Source: JAXMBN01 sp046349875 (GTDB taxonomy: Bacteria > Planctomycetota > Planctomycetia > Pirellulales > Pirellulaceae). Taken from it: DNA of 13,352 nt. Each line of letters starts with the position of its first letter. Position 1 is the first letter of the stretch. This document shows, piece by piece, positions 1 through 6,760 of this stretch. The stretch spans positions 1 through 13,352 of the forward strand of contig JAXMBN010000071.1 of assembly GCA_046349875.1 (NCBI GenBank). Reading direction: 5' to 3'. The notes below the pieces were generated by a model. It was not told the DNA's origin, did no database searches, and saw only the letters and a program-made list of their open reading frames with translations. Both the position numbers and the translations under genes were made by a program.

Positions 1-3000
1 GGTAGGTTGAGCCGCAGGCATCTGCAAAGGAATCGATCCAGGAGGTGCGGTCATTACCGGCAGATTAGGATCGTATCCTTGGGGATATTGTCCTTCGATC
101 ATCAGGCTTTGTCCTGGCAACTCGATGGTGGGCGAGATATCAGGATAGATGATGGGCGAGGACGCTGGTCCCCACAGACCGTTGCCTGCCGAAAGATTCG
201 TATCGCCATGGATATTGAGAACGTCGGCCAAGCACCAGCTCATTCGAGACGATTCCACGTCGACGATCATCTGCATTTCTTCAGGTGTTCGCACGATGTG
301 TGGAGTCATCACGACCAACAATTCAGTGCGAGCTTCCGATTCCGAATCGAATCGGAACAAGGCTCCAGCGATCGGAATGTCCGCAAGGAACGGAATGCGT
401 CGGCTTTTCGTTTGTCGGGTTTTGGTAATCAATCCTGCAAAGCAAACCGTCTGACCATCGAGTGCCGTTACCCGTGTTTGGGCTAACGTTCGATTGATCA
501 AAGGAGAACGAATCACTTCGCCGTTAGGCCCGAATCCGACAGGAATACCTTCCGCTTCATCGCCAACGCTGGAGCGTTCGACGGAAACGTTCATCAAGAT
601 CAAACCATCTTGGTTGGTTCGTGGCTGCAATCGCATCAACAAACCGACGTCAGTATCTTGAGTCACGATTTGGGAACCAATGGTATTTTGGTTGATGCCC
701 GTCACGCGAGGCACGCGAGCCCCGACCTGCACAAACGCTTCCACGTTGTCGATCGTCATCACCTGCGGACGAGACAGAATCTGCAAACGCCCTGCATCTT
801 GGAGAGCTCGTACCAGTACGTTCACCGAGTCGCTCGCTGCGGCCAACACCATGCCACCGTAGGATAACGATGAACTTGCGCGGCCCATACCGAACGAGGA
901 CAATCCCTGCCCAGCAACGTTGCCAGGCCGTCCAGCGGTGACACCGTTTCCAGGAGGCGTGTTGACGTTGAATCCAGGCGACGATAGCGTGCCACGGGAT
1001 GCGCTTCCACGGTCGAAGTTGAGCGCATCTTGCAAACCAAGTTCGGTCCCCAGTTCAAGGTCATCCGTCAACGAAACTTCCGCCAGCAGAATCTGAACCA
1101 TGATGAGTGGTGGACGACGATCCAATCGTTCGATCACTTCCCGAATCTGTTTGGAGAATCGTGGTGTTGCACTCACGATCAAGCTGTTGGTGGTCGGTTC
1201 AGCGACGACGATCACTTCGCGATCGATTTGTTCAAAAGCACCAATCGATTGTCCGGTGATCTGCACCTGGGTAATAGTTTGACGCTGTTGAGTGATCAAG
1301 TTCTGAATCGCGGTTGCGAGGTCTTGAGCATTGCTATTGCGAAGCCAAATCACCTCGGTCTTGCGATTCTGTGCACCTTCTTCATCCAATCGCATCAACA
1401 AGACTTCGATGACTTCGAGGTCATTCTTGGATCCCGAAGCAATGATGCTGTTGGTGCGGGTGTCGACCGTCAATCGCAATTGGACGATGCCACCATCTCC
1501 ACCACCAGTCAAAGCCGCGAGGTTCTGGCCACCGAGTCCAAAGAGTCCCCCCAGGCCACCACCCGCATTTTGGTTCGTGCCAGCGGTCGCCGCCAAACCA
1601 AAGAGTTGTTGTAGTTCGTTGGTGAGCAGGGTTGCATCGCCGTTCTTGATCTCAAACACTTTGATTTGTGCTTGGGCATTGGGAGCCTGATCGAGCTGCC
1701 GAATCAATTCGGCGATCAATGTCATGCTCTTCGAAGGGGCGCGAACCACCAGAGCATTGATAGCAGGATTCGAGGTGACCACGACACCGGAGAGAATTCC
1801 AGAATCGGTTTGACCTGCCTTGCCCACGATCGTGATCTTGGCGCTCAGCGGAGTATTGCCAGCGGTTGCCGTAGCACCACCGGTCGCTTGACCACCTCCA
1901 CCACCAGCGCCTTGAGCTCCTGTTCCACTGGACGTTCCAGTGATCGCAGTTTGCAACACCGGTGCTAACTCGGTCCGCCAGTGCGTTTGCCAAGGGAAGA
2001 CTCGGGTCATTCTGAGCGGAGTGCTTTCCACGTCGATCTGTGCAATCAACTTTTCCACTTCGGCCATGTCCGGACTAGCCTGAATGATCAGCAGGTTGGT
2101 TCGACGATCCGAGCTTACTTTGACTCGTGTTCCCAAAGCCGTTCGTTCGGTTTGGTTTTGCCCAGGACGATCGACGAAAAAGTCGCGAAGAATGGTCTCG
2201 GCATCTACCGACGACGCATGCACCAAATGAATGACCTTGAGTTGATCCGAAGGATTCAAAGGCTGATCCAACTTATCGAGCAACTCGGTCAATGTTTTGA
2301 TCGCTTCCTTTTGACCGATGAGCAACAAAGCGTTGGGTTGTCCCAATGCCGTGATGCTGACTTGGCCTTGGCGTGGTGCCAGCACATTGTCGTACAAATC
2401 ACGAATGATGGTCTGCAATGCTTGGCTATCGACGTGTTTAAGTGCATAGACTTCGGCCGTAGGAGCGTTTTGCTCGGACTGCTTCTTGATCTTGTCGATC
2501 ACGTCAAGAACGCGTCGCACGTCTTCACGTCGCCCCTTGACGATCACGATACCCAATTCTTGGACGAATTCGATTTGCACATCACCGAAGAGTCCACCTT
2601 CGACGCCCTCGGCAAGACCCTGAATGCCGATGGTTCCAGGAGCTTGTTGACCGACGTTGCGTTGTTCGGTCACGGACTCATCTTGGCCTTGTTGTGGTTG
2701 TTGCGACTGTTGCAATGCAGCACGAACCAACCGATAGGTATTTTCTACCTTGGCCGGATCGGCAGGTGCCAGTGGAACAATTTGTGTGGGTAGTTCAGGG
2801 GTCGCAGCACCATTGTCGATGGCGGTGATGACTTGCAGCCATGCGTGAACATTGGATGTCGTTCCTTGCAACGAAACGATCTTTTTCTTGCGATCGATCT
2901 GCAAGAGCTGCTGGGAGGTCGAATCGCTTGGAAGCTTGATCTGCGCGACTTCGCCATTGTTGATGGTATTCACCGTCAACCGAGGACCACCTAGTCGACG

Positions 3001-3507
3001 AATTGCATCTTCTAACTCATTGGCAGCGATGTAGCGAAGAGTGTAGGTTTGCATCTGCACGCTCGGAATCGATCCATTGCCTTGCTTGGCAATCTCTTGA
3101 ACCAATGCCGTAAGCCGTGAGTTGATCTCTTGATGGGTCTTGGCCGTTGCAAAGACGAGCAATCGCCCCGTCCCTGGCTCGCTCGTGGCACGGAACCCCG
3201 GTTCATTCGAGTAGGTGAGCGACAACCGCGATGCCACCGCACCTACCATTTCCTTGGGTATCTCGTAGGCGAGGATGGAACCCGCACCTTGGAGATTGGA
3301 GGCACCAAGTTGGCCCGACGTGGTTCCCGTTGGCGAAGTAAACGCGGGCGCTGCAGGTGGGACACCAAGCTGCGTGGAAGGCAAAGCCTGTCCAGTTACG
3401 GGCACAGGAGGAATCTGCAGTGGCTGTTGCGCGGGAGCGGTTGATGCCGCCAACGCCACGAGAAGCGCTCCACCAAAGGCTTTTCGCGATTTTCTTGATC
3501 GAACCAT
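1..3507 (-). CDS. Secretin-family protein (GspD-like), 3' end beyond the window
   Basis: I translated this frame by hand: 1169 codons with no stop, running off the left edge, so the C-terminus is missing. The start ATG at 3507 follows a purine-rich GGGGAAGG. Residues 1-26 (MVRSRKSRKAFGGALLVALA...) form a signal peptide. Then come seven or eight secretin N-type (beta-alpha-beta) units, starting near residues 77, 150, 240, 349, 422, 501, 613 and 716. Typical unit openings are AEVYALKHVDSQAL and IKVFEIKNGDATLL. The secretin pore domain spans about 800-1075, with the signature PFLADIPIAGALFRF near 1040, preceded by TVCFAGLI near 1018. Gly/Ala/Ser/Thr-rich inserts follow units 6 and 7, and a Gly-rich loop lies in the early secretin domain. 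Known secretins form oligomeric outer-membrane channels of type II/III secretion or type IV pilus systems. No partner secretion gene is visible here, so the pathway is unassigned. Residues 505-512 look frame-shifted (see findings). Confidence 0.93.
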   Translation of the reverse strand, partial: MVRSRKSRKAFGGALLVALAASTAPAQQPLQIPPVPVTGQALPSTQLGVPPAAPAFTSPTGTTSGQLGASNLQGAGSILAYEIPKEMVGAVASRLSLTYSNEPGFRATSEPGTGRLLVFATAKTHQEINSRLTALVQEIAKQGNGSIPSVQMQTYTLRYIAANELEDAIRRLGGPRLTVNTINNGEVAQIKLPSDSTSQQLLQIDRKKKIVSLQGTTSNVHAWLQVITAIDNGAATPELPTQIVPLAPADPAKVENTYRLVRAALQQSQQPQQGQDESVTEQRNVGQQAPGTIGIQGLAEGVEGGLFGDVQIEFVQELGIVIVKGRREDVRRVLDVIDKIKKQSEQNAPTAEVYALKHVDSQALQTIIRDLYDNVLAPRQGQVSITALGQPNALLLIGQKEAIKTLTELLDKLDQPLNPSDQLKVIHLVHASSVDAETILRDFFVDRPGQNQTERTALGTRVKVSSDRRTNLLIIQASPDMAEVEKLIAQIDVESTPLRMTRVFPWQTHWRTELAPVLQTAITGTSSGTGAQGAGGGGGQATGGATATAGNTPLSAKITIVGKAGQTDSGILSGVVVTSNPAINALVVRAPSKSMTLIAELIRQLDQAPNAQAQIKVFEIKNGDATLLTNELQQLFGLAATAGTNQNAGGGLGGLFGLGGQNLAALTGGGDGGIVQLRLTVDTRTNSIIASGSKNDLEVIEVLLMRLDEEGAQNRKTEVIWLRNSNAQDLATAIQNLITQQRQTITQVQITGQSIGAFEQIDREVIVVAEPTTNSLIVSATPRFSKQIREVIERLDRRPPLIMVQILLAEVSLTDDLELGTELGLQDALNFDRGSASRGTLSSPGFNVNTPPGNGVTAGRPGNVAGQGLSSFGMGRASSSLSYGGMVLAAASDSVNVLVRALQDAGRLQILSRPQVMTIDNVEAFVQVGARVPRVTGINQNTIGSQIVTQDTDVGLLMRLQPRTNQDGLILMNVSVERSSVGDEAEGIPVGFGPNGEVIRSPLINRTLAQTRVTALDGQTVCFAGLITKTRQTKSRRIPFLADIPIAGALFRFDSESEARTELLVVMTPHIVRTPEEMQMIVDVESSRMSWCLADVLNIHGDTNLSAGNGLWGPASSPIIYPDISPTIELPGQSLMIEGQYPQGYDPNLPVMTAPPGSIPLQMPAAQPT

Positions 3508-3622
3508 GACCTTCCCCTACTCATCCGTCGGATGCCAATTCGAAGCCAAAGGGACAGACCACCATTTAGGTGTAGAATCTGCGCACCCTTCCCTCGATAC
3601 AAGTGGAATGATCGGCAAGCGC

Positions 3623-3651
3623 GTTAAACTCCCTTCAATCGAACCTTGCAA
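3623..3651 (-). promoter_or_regulatory. Possible promoter for the secretin gene
   Basis: Reading the minus strand, TTGCAA (3651-3646) is followed after 17 bp by TTTAAC (3628-3623), a fair match to a sigma-70-type -35/-10 pair. It would leave a leader of about 110 nt before the ATG at 3507. Matches of this quality occur by chance, so this is only a candidate. Confidence 0.25.
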
Positions 3652-3759
3652 CATTTCCTTCAGTTGGGTGAAATCTCTCAAATGGCCCCTTTTGGAATTT
3701 TCGCAGGCCTGAAACCACCCATGTCATTGACTTATAAGGACTTACACACCGAATGCGCC

Positions 3760-3789
3760 TTGTCAGAGGCCATCCTTGCTGCCTATAAA
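3760..3789 (+). promoter_or_regulatory. Candidate sigma-70-type promoter for the Fe-S carrier gene
   Basis: TTGTCA at 3760-3765 and TATAAA at 3784-3789 are separated by 18 bp, close to the vegetative consensus. Transcription would start near 3796, about 110 nt before the ATG at 3906. No operator or Fur/IscR-like box is evident to me. Confidence 0.45.
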
Positions 3790-3905
3790 GAAGAGAGAGG
3801 GACAAAAAATGTCGGGCATAGCGTTTGCATTTCATGCCTATGGCCGACGGCAGATCGGACGTAAACTGCCATTTTGACCAAGAATGTTGTGAAAAGGGAA
3901 ATCGC

Positions 3906-4226
3906 ATGATCGTCACGCTAACCGAAAAAGCAGCTGAGCAAGCTAAGAAGTACAAAGAAGAAAATGAAGCCTATCTCCGCATCGGTGTAGTCGGTGGCGG
4001 ATGCAGCGGCTTCGAATACATGTTCAAGTGGGATGATCAATTCGACGAAGCCCGCGATACCAAGACCGAACAACACGGTGTACCGGTTGTCGTCGACAAG
4101 AAGAGTGCTCTGTATCTCGAAGGAACCACCATCGATTACTACGAGAGCATGGAAAAGCAAGGCTTTACCTTTAACAACCCCAATGCCGTCAAGTCTTGCG
4201 GTTGCGGAAGTTCGTTCCAAGCCTAA
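3906..4226 (+). CDS. A-type iron-sulfur cluster carrier (HesB/IscA/ErpA family)
   Basis: The protein has 106 residues, the usual length for this family. It shows the three conserved cysteines: C33 in VGGGCSGFEY and C98/C100 in KSCGCGSSF near the C-terminus. In known A-type carriers these cysteines bind a [2Fe-2S] or [4Fe-4S] cluster, or iron, and pass the cluster to client apoproteins in the cytoplasm. The frame stays open upstream to 3825, but I chose the ATG at 3906: AAGGGA sits 6 nt before it and the family fold begins at MIVTLTEKAAEQ. The gene stands alone, with its own promoter candidate and a strong terminator. No isc, suf or nif neighbours are present, so IscA, SufA and ErpA cannot be told apart. 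This protein is the more ErpA-like housekeeping type only by inference. Confidence 0.95.
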   Translation: MIVTLTEKAAEQAKKYKEENEAYLRIGVVGGGCSGFEYMFKWDDQFDEARDTKTEQHGVPVVVDKKSALYLEGTTIDYYESMEKQGFTFNNPNAVKSCGCGSSFQA

Positions 4227-4332
4227 TTGCGAGTTTCATTTCGCTAGCGATTCGCAACTCCCACGCCGACATTCACGACGCGGGGAATGCGGATTCGCTT
4301 TCAGGCCGTTCGAGTCATTCTGTGAGGACTCG
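4227..4332 (+). repeat. Two inverted repeats in the 3' untranslated region
   Basis: Directly after the Fe-S carrier stop codon, TTGCGA (4227-4232) pairs with TCGCAA (4252-4257), and the palindrome TCGCTAGCGA (4241-4250) is nested inside. Further on, CGAGTC (4311-4316) pairs with GACTCG (4327-4332) across a 10-nt loop and is followed by TTT. Both lie between the stop codon and the main terminator at 4354. They could stabilise the mRNA end or assist termination. Six-base stems also arise by chance. Confidence 0.4.
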
Positions 4333-4353
4333 TTTCGGTGACTACAAACATTC

Positions 4354-4389
4354 AAAGCCGGTGCTCTTGGGCATCGGCTTTTTTTGTTT
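4354..4389 (+). terminator. Rho-independent terminator of the Fe-S carrier gene
   Basis: An 11-bp stem, AAAGCCGGTGC (4354-4364) with GCATCGGCTTT (4371-4381), contains a single G-U pair and closes a 6-nt loop (TCTTGG). It runs into a T tract (4379-4385) followed by GTTTG. It lies 128 nt after the stop at 4226 on the same strand. Confidence 0.87.
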
Positions 4390-4466
4390 GCCATAGGTTA
4401 CCGCCCATTCCCGGGCTCGCATTTCGGTCATTCCCTTGGGATTTACAAGGGAATGGTTCGCATCGA

Positions 4467-4494
4467 TTGCGTCGTGGATTGGTTGAGCTAAAAT
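4467..4494 (+). promoter_or_regulatory. Candidate promoter for the cobL gene
   Basis: TTGCGT (4467-4472) and TAAAAT (4489-4494) are separated by 16 bp and lie between the upstream terminator and the cobL frame. The predicted transcription start is near 4501. That is almost exactly where the longest possible reading frame (TTG at 4502) begins, so translation probably starts further downstream. I see no cobalamin-riboswitch-like structure; the leader is too short for one. Confidence 0.45.
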
Positions 4495-4558
4495 TCGCGT
4501 CTTGAGTGGTCCGATCACGGAACTGTCTGCACTTAGATCGATGCACCTTCCGTTACCC

Positions 4559-5860
4559 ATGGGACGTGCAATTGAATTTTTCTTCCAAATCTCTACCGAG
4601 GTAAGCATCATCGCAACTCCACGCGTTCACATTATCGGAATCGGTGATGATGGTATCGAAGGCCTAACCAAGCAAGCAATCGATCATTTGCAGCAGGCCG
4701 AGGTTCTCATTGGGCCTGCCACGTTGCTTCAAAAAGTTCAAAACGCAACCGCGATCAAGGAAGTGATTGGATCGGATCTAGATCGCATGACGCGATTGAT
4801 CGAAGACCATGCTCAAAAGCGAGTCGTACTGCTAGCTAGTGGCGATCCTCTCTTCTATGGCACGGCACGATTTCTCTGCGAACGACTCGGTAAAGAATGG
4901 TTCGAGGTGATTCCGCACGTGAGCAGCATGCAATTGGCTTTTGCTCGCGTTAAAGAAAGTTGGGACGAGGCTTACTTGACCAACTTGGCCAATCAACCGA
5001 TCGATCGCGTCTTGGAACGCATCCGAACGGCCGAAAAGGTTGGGATGTTTACCTCCGAGGCTTTTCCTCCGAACAAGCTCGCCGAACTCTTGATCGCTCG
5101 AGGCCTCGATTATTTTCAAGCCTATGTTTGTGAGAACCTGGGTTCCCCCGATGAACGCGTCACGCGAGGATTTTTAAGTGAGATCAAAGGGCAGTCTTTC
5201 TCGCCGTTGAATGTTATGATCCTTATTCGCAAGGCCGGCGTCCCTGACAAGCCAAGCGAATTCATCGGACGCCGACTCTTCGGAAATCCCGATGAACTCT
5301 TTCTGCAAAGTCGCCCCAAACGCGGTCTTCTCACTCCTTCCGAAGTGCGTTCGATCGCCCTCTCGGAAATGCAACTCCAACCAACTTCGATCGTATGGGA
5401 TGTGGGGGCAGGGAGTGGATCGGTGGCGATCGAGGCCGCTCAAATTGCGCACCATGGTGTGGTGTATGCCATCGAAATGGATGCCGAAGATTATGGCTTG
5501 CTGGTCGAGAACGCCCAACGATTTGGTGCCAATAACGTTCGCCCTGTGCTGGGTGAAGCTCCGTCGGCTTGGAATGCGCTACCCGATCCCGATGCGATCT
5601 TCGTCGGCGGAACCGGACGTGTGATCACAGAACTCGTCCGCGCTGGATGGCCAAGATTGAGGCCCGGAGGATGTTTAGTGGCCAATGTTGCCAGCCTCGA
5701 AAACGTCGCTTCCTTAGAAGCCCTTTTCTATGATGGTCTCGATATTGAGCCCATGGTTTGGATGATTCAACTTGCCCGAGCCAATCAACAGATGGGCCGA
5801 TCTCGCTTGGAGTCAGCCAACCCGAGCTTCTTGATCAAAGCGATCAAACCTTCGCCTTGA
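4559..5860 (+). CDS. cobL: Precorrin-6Y C5,15-methyltransferase (CbiE-CbiT fusion)
   Basis: This is a two-domain cytoplasmic enzyme of corrin-ring synthesis. In known CobL proteins the N-terminal CbiE-type domain and the C-terminal CbiT-type domain use S-adenosylmethionine to methylate C5 and C15, and the CbiT part also removes the C12 acetate carboxyl. From the ATG at 4559 the protein has 433 residues, normal for the fusion. The CbiE domain opens with VHIIGIGDDG (residues 23-32) and carries LLASGDPLFYG near 90-101. The CbiT domain has the SAM-binding motif WDVGAGSGSVAIEAA at about 280-294. The start is uncertain: TTG 4502, ATG 4541 and ATG 4559 are all in frame, and none has a good ribosome-binding site. 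The one good purine box (GAGG, 4598-4601) lies further in. No other cob/cbi gene is in the window. Confidence 0.94.
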   Translation: MGRAIEFFFQISTEVSIIATPRVHIIGIGDDGIEGLTKQAIDHLQQAEVLIGPATLLQKVQNATAIKEVIGSDLDRMTRLIEDHAQKRVVLLASGDPLFYGTARFLCERLGKEWFEVIPHVSSMQLAFARVKESWDEAYLTNLANQPIDRVLERIRTAEKVGMFTSEAFPPNKLAELLIARGLDYFQAYVCENLGSPDERVTRGFLSEIKGQSFSPLNVMILIRKAGVPDKPSEFIGRRLFGNPDELFLQSRPKRGLLTPSEVRSIALSEMQLQPTSIVWDVGAGSGSVAIEAAQIAHHGVVYAIEMDAEDYGLLVENAQRFGANNVRPVLGEAPSAWNALPDPDAIFVGGTGRVITELVRAGWPRLRPGGCLVANVASLENVASLEALFYDGLDIEPMVWMIQLARANQQMGRSRLESANPSFLIKAIKPSP

Positions 5861-5954
5861 ACTTGCGGTGCCTTCGAAGGGCCCATGAGACCAGATAAGA
5901 AACGACACCGATCGTGATCATCATCGCCATCCTTGGTTATAGGATTTCTCTTCC

Positions 5955-5989
5955 AACAAAAACGGATCGAACCAAGGTGGTTCGATCCG
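5955..5989 (-). terminator. Rho-independent terminator of the small exported-protein gene
   Basis: On the minus strand a perfect 11-bp stem (CGGATCGAACC with GGTTCGATCCG, 5989-5963) closes a 5-nt loop and is followed by TTTTTGTTGG. It lies about 90 nt after the stop codon at 6079. On the plus strand the stem is followed by AACTC, so it should not end cobL transcription by the intrinsic mechanism. Confidence 0.8.
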
Positions 5990-6078
5990 AACTCAATGTA
6001 AAATGCGTTCCGCAAGTTTCTTGTGGTTTGTTCGATGATGATCAGGAACGCGCAATGACTCTCACACCGGCAAAGTTG

Positions 6079-6435
6079 TTAGTAAAAAAATGAGGGTCCT
6101 CCATGGTAGAAAATGGTTCGACCTACAGGAACAACGGGATAGGCGAGATTACTATACGGCACGTTAAATATCTCGCCTGCATTCACAACCGGACGCTGAG
6201 GATTGTACCCCATCCACTTGTTTTGTTCTTCGCGCATCAAGCCTTGCATCGACCGATACTGAGCTTGCCACGTACGGAATTGACGTTTCATTTCCGCTTG
6301 TTGGTTCGCTTGGACTCGGCTTTGCTCGGCCGCTGGCGAAGTCAGAGGAAGGGAATCTTGAGCAGCTACCGGTTTTGCCAAAACGCAGCATAGGGCTGCG
6401 CCAAAAAGCGCGAAGAGAAGCTTCACTGTTCGCAT
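6079..6435 (-). CDS. Small exported protein of unknown function
   Basis: The protein has 118 residues and I do not recognise a family. Residues 1-25 (MRTVKLLFALFGAALCC...) form a signal peptide ending near KPVAAQ, so the product is probably secreted or periplasmic. A Gln/Glu/Arg-rich, probably helical stretch follows (about residues 35-80, around QANQQAEMKRQFRTWQAQY). The C-terminal part is rich in Pro, Tyr, Val and Gly and ends in GGPSFFY. I chose the ATG at 6435 over the adjacent ATG at 6438 because GGAG lies 5 nt before it. The frame could extend to 6471, but that adds residues before a good signal peptide. A strong terminator follows at 5989-5955. The signal peptide, the ribosome-binding site and the terminator on the right strand make this a real gene despite its size. 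Confidence 0.75.
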   Translation of the reverse strand: MRTVKLLFALFGAALCCVLAKPVAAQDSLPLTSPAAEQSRVQANQQAEMKRQFRTWQAQYRSMQGLMREEQNKWMGYNPQRPVVNAGEIFNVPYSNLAYPVVPVGRTIFYHGGPSFFY

Positions 6436-6760
6436 CATGTCTCCATGCGGTGGAAGGGATCGCAAGGACATCCAGGCCCTCCTGATCCGACTCGAATGTC
6501 TGGCATCCTACCGAACATGAGAACTCGAGACGCAACGGAATTCATCCCATGAGATATGCGTCTCAGTACGTAACTGTATCGGCTACGGGCACCAGCAAAT
6601 GCATGCATTCGACACAAAGTCGCGTTGTACGGCTCGCGTAATCTGTACGGCCTGCGCGATGCTCGTTCGCATCTAGCAGTTGCCCCACCAATTCACCATT
6701 CACTTCTCGGTGGAGCGGTCTGAATATGTCAGCCGAAATTCAAGCGATGACTTTCGATGC
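6436..6760. other. Intergenic region without a recognised gene
   Basis: These 325 bp lie between the small exported-protein gene and the end of the ABC transporter gene, both on the minus strand. No good promoter pair or terminator stands out: the CCACC/GGTGG inverted repeat near 6690-6720 lacks a T tract. A near-duplicate TGTACGGC occurs twice around 6625-6655. A 60-codon minus-strand frame from TTG 6617 overlaps the small gene's start but has no recognisable content. Confidence 0.5.

Larger units (their letters stand above)
3508..3905. other. Intergenic region between two divergent genes
   Basis: This 398-bp stretch separates the start of the secretin gene (minus) from the Fe-S carrier gene (plus). 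It holds a candidate promoter in each direction and the two ribosome-binding sites. Short reading frames cross it in both directions, but they have no recognisable domain and overlap the promoters, so I do not call a gene. Confidence 0.6.

Noticed and set aside
1652..1993. Minus-strand 113-codon frame beginning MANALADRV
   Set aside because: Not a separate gene. Its first residues are the shifted frame of the secretin repeat unit; the rest is Trp/Arg-rich nonsense.
1030..2793. Long plus-strand reading frames (194 and 270 codons) opposite the secretin gene
   Set aside because: They are antisense to a continuous 1169-codon frame with clear secretin motifs, have no domains, and reflect codon bias on the other strand.
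3825..3905. 27-residue N-terminal extension of the Fe-S carrier
   Set aside because: The family starts at MIVTLTEKA, and the ribosome-binding site is in front of the ATG at 3906.
3635..3955. Short frames in both directions upstream of the Fe-S carrier gene
   Set aside because: No recognisable domain; they overlap the promoter candidates and the start of a well-supported gene.
4390..4540. Cobalamin riboswitch before cobL
   Set aside because: The predicted transcript starts near 4501, leaving too little leader, and I see no B12-box-like sequence.
5785..6015. 76-codon minus-strand frame overlapping the end of cobL
   Set aside because: It runs through the terminator hairpin at 5963-5989 and into cobL, and has no domain.
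6435..6617. 60-codon minus-strand frame ending in an ATGA overlap with an alternative start of the small exported protein
   Set aside because: It has a TTG start, no ribosome-binding site and no recognisable content. The overlap is interesting but probably chance.
6690..6720. CCACC/GGTGG inverted repeat downstream of the ABC transporter gene
   Set aside because: The stem is weak and has no T tract on the minus strand, so it is not supported as a terminator.
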